A DNA stretch of 7,115 bases from NCBI GenBank assembly GCA_023245755.1, contig JAHFJQ010000040.1, positions 1 to 7,115 of the forward strand, in the 5' to 3' direction. The DNA is from an archaeon. GTDB taxonomy: Archaea; Nanobdellota; Nanobdellia; SCGC-AAA011-G17; GW2011-AR17. A model generated the notes under the pieces. That model saw only the letters and a program-made list of their open reading frames with translations, was not told the origin of the DNA and ran no database searches. Both the position numbers and the translations under genes were made by a program. Of this stretch, positions 5,100 through 7,115 are shown piece after piece; position 1 is the first letter of the stretch, and every line of letters begins with the position of its first letter.

Positions 5100-5355
5100 A
5101 CTCTTCAAACTCATCGGTATAGGGAAGTTCATCAATGTCCATGCTTGTGACTTTTGCACCTTTGGGACCAATAATACAGAATTCTAAGAGGTCTTGAACC
5201 GACTCATTTTTTCCTTCTGCAAGCACTTCTACATCATCACCAGTATTCTTTACCCACCCTTTTAGTTTGAGTTTCTTTGCTTGCTCTTCTACTGCTGCAC
5301 GAAAGAATACTCCTTGCACTTTTCCTTTAATCATTATATGTACACGTCTATTCAT
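5086..5355 (-). CDS. acyP: Acylphosphatase
   Basis: The product has 89 residues, the usual family size. It hydrolyses acyl phosphates such as carbamoyl phosphate and 1,3-bisphosphoglycerate to carboxylate and phosphate in the cytosol. The signature GKVQGVFFR (residues 11-19) carries the phosphate-binding Arg19, and GWVKNTGDDVEVLAEG (33-48) carries the catalytic Asn37. A GPKGAKV segment near residue 63 matches the family's second conserved region. The 3' end overlaps the convergent kinase gene by 14 bases. The ATG at 5355 lies about 27 bases from the centre of a TATA element shared with the divergent pirin gene, so its mRNA is probably leaderless. No gene in the window suggests a specific substrate. 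Confidence 0.93.
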   Translation of the reverse strand: MNRRVHIMIKGKVQGVFFRAAVEEQAKKLKLKGWVKNTGDDVEVLAEGKNESVQDLLEFCIIGPKGAKVTSMDIDELPYTDEFEEFRKE

Positions 5356-5377
5356 AGTCTTAAATAATAAAAATATC

Positions 5378-5386
5378 CTTATAAAT
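5378..5386. promoter_or_regulatory. Shared TATA element between divergent acyP and pirin genes
   Basis: CTTATAAAT contains the palindromic core TTATAA (5379-5384). The core's centre is about 27 bases from the A of the pirin ATG (5409) and about 27 bases from the A of the acyP ATG (5355). Only 53 bases separate the two start codons, and I see no second TATA box as good as this one. One TBP-binding site therefore seems to serve both directions, giving two leaderless messages. Confidence 0.6.
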
Positions 5387-5408
5387 CTGTGTGTTGTTCC
5401 TTTTTGCT

Positions 5409-6110
5409 ATGACCGTACATATACATCGATCAGAAGAAAGAGGCATAACCAAGACTTCCTGGCTTTTGAGTAGACATAGCTTTAGTTTTGGGGAGTATTA
5501 TGACTCCAAACGTACACAGTTTGGTGCACTTCTTGTGCTTAATGATGATCTTGTCCAGGGAGGAGAAGGTTTTGGTATGCATGGACATGCAAACATGGAA
5601 ATTATTACCTTTATTATTAAAGGAGGTATTACCCATAAGGATAGTATGAAGTATACACGGACTATACGTGAAGGGCAAGTACAAAAGATGTCTGCTGGAA
5701 CGGGGGTGTTACATTCTGAATATAATCCCTTGAAAAGCACGTCACGATTTTTACAACTGTGGATTCAGCCTGATACTTTAGATATTGCTCCAAGTTATGA
5801 AGAAAAAGATTTGCCTGTTGATAGAAATATATTACACCTCGTTGCTTCTGGAAAGAAAAAAGACCATGTTCTCTTTTTACAACAAGATGCATTTCTTTCC
5901 TATGGAAGCTTTGATATTGGGAAGAAGATAGAGTATACACTCAAAGATCACGCTCATGGTGTCTTTCTCTTTGTTGTTACTGGAGAAATTATTTTAGGAA
6001 AAGAAAATTTATTTGAAGGTGATTCTCTGGAACTTACTGATGAAAGAGAAATTCGTTGCGTTGTAAATAAGGAAAGTACTGTTCTTGTTATTGAAGTACC
6101 TTTAGAATAG
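5409..6110 (+). CDS. Pirin family bicupin protein
   Basis: The product has 233 residues, close to the usual bacterial/archaeal pirin (YhhW-type) length. The conserved N-terminal cupin is complete: SWLLSRHSFSFGEYYD, then GFGMHGHANMEIITFIIKG (residues 54-72), ITHKDS, and GQVQKMSAGTGVLHSEYN (89-106). The four metal ligands of the family are present as H58, H60, H102 and E104. The C-terminal cupin (about 140-233) is more divergent, as is typical. Some pirins have quercetin dioxygenase activity or bind transcription factors; the role here is not known. An in-frame GTG at 5391 would add six residues, but I choose the ATG at 5409 because the homologous sequence begins there and the TATA spacing fits a leaderless start. 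The gene ends two bases before the end of the convergent cbf5 gene. Confidence 0.9.
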   Translation: MTVHIHRSEERGITKTSWLLSRHSFSFGEYYDSKRTQFGALLVLNDDLVQGGEGFGMHGHANMEIITFIIKGGITHKDSMKYTRTIREGQVQKMSAGTGVLHSEYNPLKSTSRFLQLWIQPDTLDIAPSYEEKDLPVDRNILHLVASGKKKDHVLFLQQDAFLSYGSFDIGKKIEYTLKDHAHGVFLFVVTGEIILGKENLFEGDSLELTDEREIRCVVNKESTVLVIEVPLE

Positions 6111-6128
6111 CTTTATTCATTCTTTTTA
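6111..6128 (+). terminator. Possible T-rich terminator after the pirin gene
   Basis: Right after the pirin stop the plus strand reads CTTTATTCATTCTTTTTA, a T-rich run of the kind that ends archaeal transcription. It lies inside the 3' end of the convergent cbf5 coding region, so its composition may simply reflect Lys/Asn codons on the other strand. Confidence 0.3.
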
Positions 6129-7099
6129 TAGCGCGGATATACTCCTACATCCATAAAAATTTTTGTCTCTGCTGTTGCAACACCTTTTTGTTGCTTCCAC
6201 ATATTCTGAGAATTCATCCTTGTTGTAGAAATACCCACTAATTCATTTTTTAAAGAAAATAGTGCGACAGTATCTCCCGCTTCAATATCACTTTCTAGTT
6301 TGACTATCCCAGGAGTAGAAAGAAAGGCTCCATGCGCTAGAGAATCTACTGCAAAGTCTGAGACCCAGATTTTTGGAATATGTGCAACTGCACGTTCAAA
6401 GGGATGAATCATCTTTCGTATAGCGCTTTCATTTCCTTCTTTGTATTCTTCCCATGCATCTTTAAGATCATGCAAGGTAACCCATTCTTTATCGGAAAAA
6501 GTACAGACTTTCGAACGAACAAGCTCTTGCATATGCCCACGAGACCCGAGTTTTTTTCCTAAGTCTACACATAGAGTACGAATATAGGTTCCTGCTTCAC
6601 AGCCTACTCTGAATAAGACGTCCTGACCTTCTATTTCTAAAATGTCTAGGTAATATAATTCCCTTGTTCTCAGTTGTCTTTTTACTGCAGAACGTTTGGG
6701 AGGCATCTGCTGGATTTTTCCCATGTAGTCTGCGAAGGTTTTTCGTATTAAAGACTCGTCTACAGGACTATGCAGATGCATAATACAGATGTACTCTTTT
6801 CCTCCATGCAAAAGTACTTCCACTACACGCGTTGCTTTGCCTAGAGTGATGACTAAGACTCCAGTTACATTTGGATCAAGAGTGCCAGAGTGACCAGCTT
6901 TGTCAATATTCAGAATCTTCTTTACAAAATCTACTGTTTGATGTGATGTTGGGCCTGCTCCTTTGTTAAGAATAATTAAACCGTAATCCAAAAGCTCTTG
7001 TATAGAACGTTCTTCGGGCTTCTTTCCATATGCAGCATTTGTTTTTTCTTCTACACGTTTCAAAACGTCGTATTTTCTTCTTTCAAATGGAAATTCCAT
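6113..7099 (-). CDS. cbf5: Cbf5, archaeal TruB-family RNA pseudouridine synthase
   Basis: The product has 328 residues, full length for archaeal Cbf5, the catalytic subunit of box H/ACA RNPs (with Nop10, Gar1 and L7Ae), which converts uridines of rRNA to pseudouridine; it can also act on tRNA U55. Visible features in order: the archaeal N-terminal extension (1-37), GLIILNKGAGPTSHQ (40-54), motif II KAGHSGTLDPNVTGVL (67-82) with catalytic Asp75, KEYICIMHLH (101-110), motif EAGTYIRTLCVDLG (168-181), RGHMQELVRSKV (187-198), and a C-terminal PUA domain (about 243-318) ending in the typical IFMDVGVYPRYKK. The bacterial TruB thumb-loop arrangement is absent. The ATG at 7099 gives the expected N terminus. 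Its promoter lies at or beyond the right edge and cannot be judged. Confidence 0.95.
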   Translation of the reverse strand: MEFPFERRKYDVLKRVEEKTNAAYGKKPEERSIQELLDYGLIILNKGAGPTSHQTVDFVKKILNIDKAGHSGTLDPNVTGVLVITLGKATRVVEVLLHGGKEYICIMHLHSPVDESLIRKTFADYMGKIQQMPPKRSAVKRQLRTRELYYLDILEIEGQDVLFRVGCEAGTYIRTLCVDLGKKLGSRGHMQELVRSKVCTFSDKEWVTLHDLKDAWEEYKEGNESAIRKMIHPFERAVAHIPKIWVSDFAVDSLAHGAFLSTPGIVKLESDIEAGDTVALFSLKNELVGISTTRMNSQNMWKQQKGVATAETKIFMDVGVYPRYKKNE

Positions 7100-7115
7100 A
7101 GTTTTTTAGAATCTT

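Noticed and set aside
5391..5408. GTG start adding six residues to the pirin protein
   Set aside because: It would lie only 12 bases from the start of the TATA box, upstream of the expected transcription start. The ATG at 5409 fits both promoter spacing and the family N terminus.
1..7115. CRISPR array, tRNA, rRNA or insertion sequence
   Set aside because: I saw no regularly spaced repeats, tRNA-like cloverleaf, rRNA segment, transposase frame or terminal inverted repeats. Intergenic DNA totals little more than 230 bases, in two short promoter regions.

Overview
This AT-rich window looks archaeal. It encodes a Cbf5-type pseudouridine synthase: a TruB-family catalytic domain with an archaeal/eukaryotic N-terminal extension and a C-terminal PUA domain. 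Archaeal TATA boxes (TTATAAAT, TTATAAAG) sit about 27-30 bases upstream of the start codons of first genes, as expected for leaderless transcripts. Genes inside the operon instead have GAGGT-type Shine-Dalgarno sites. Genes are tightly packed and often overlap. A small-genome (DPANN-like) or euryarchaeal host would fit, but I cannot fix the lineage from the sequence.

Layout. (i) 2-508: the 3' part of an unrecognised gene with a winged-helix-like segment, cut by the left edge. (ii) 509-1104, minus strand: a MazE/AbrB-type antitoxin followed by a MazF/PemK-type toxin, overlapping by 19 bases. (iii) 1105-1280: a 176-base divergent control region with a TATA box for each direction and an inverted repeat at each promoter. 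(iv) 1281-5099, plus strand: six genes joined by stop-start contacts. They are a 44-residue ribbon-helix-helix protein, four divergent tandem paralogues that resemble the ParB/sulfiredoxin fold (signature GGHHRA.AH), and a 671-residue Hanks-type protein kinase with a two-helix membrane hairpin and a helical C-terminal half. (v) 5086-5355, minus: acylphosphatase. (vi) 5409-6110, plus: pirin-family protein, divergent from the acylphosphatase and apparently sharing one near-palindromic TATA box with it. (vii) 6113-7099, minus: Cbf5.

The part that may be new is the 1281-5099 operon. I do not recognise this arrangement: four ParB/Srx-like paralogues, each with its own version of the loop where sulfiredoxin has its catalytic Cys (here His), translationally coupled to a membrane-tethered kinase with two unusual catalytic positions, behind a tiny putative autorepressor. 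The simplest reading is a signalling module in which the four small proteins are substrates, ligand sensors or nucleotide-binding partners of the kinase. That functional link is inferred from gene order and coupling only. The neighbouring toxin-antitoxin pair fits an accessory island placed between ordinary housekeeping genes.
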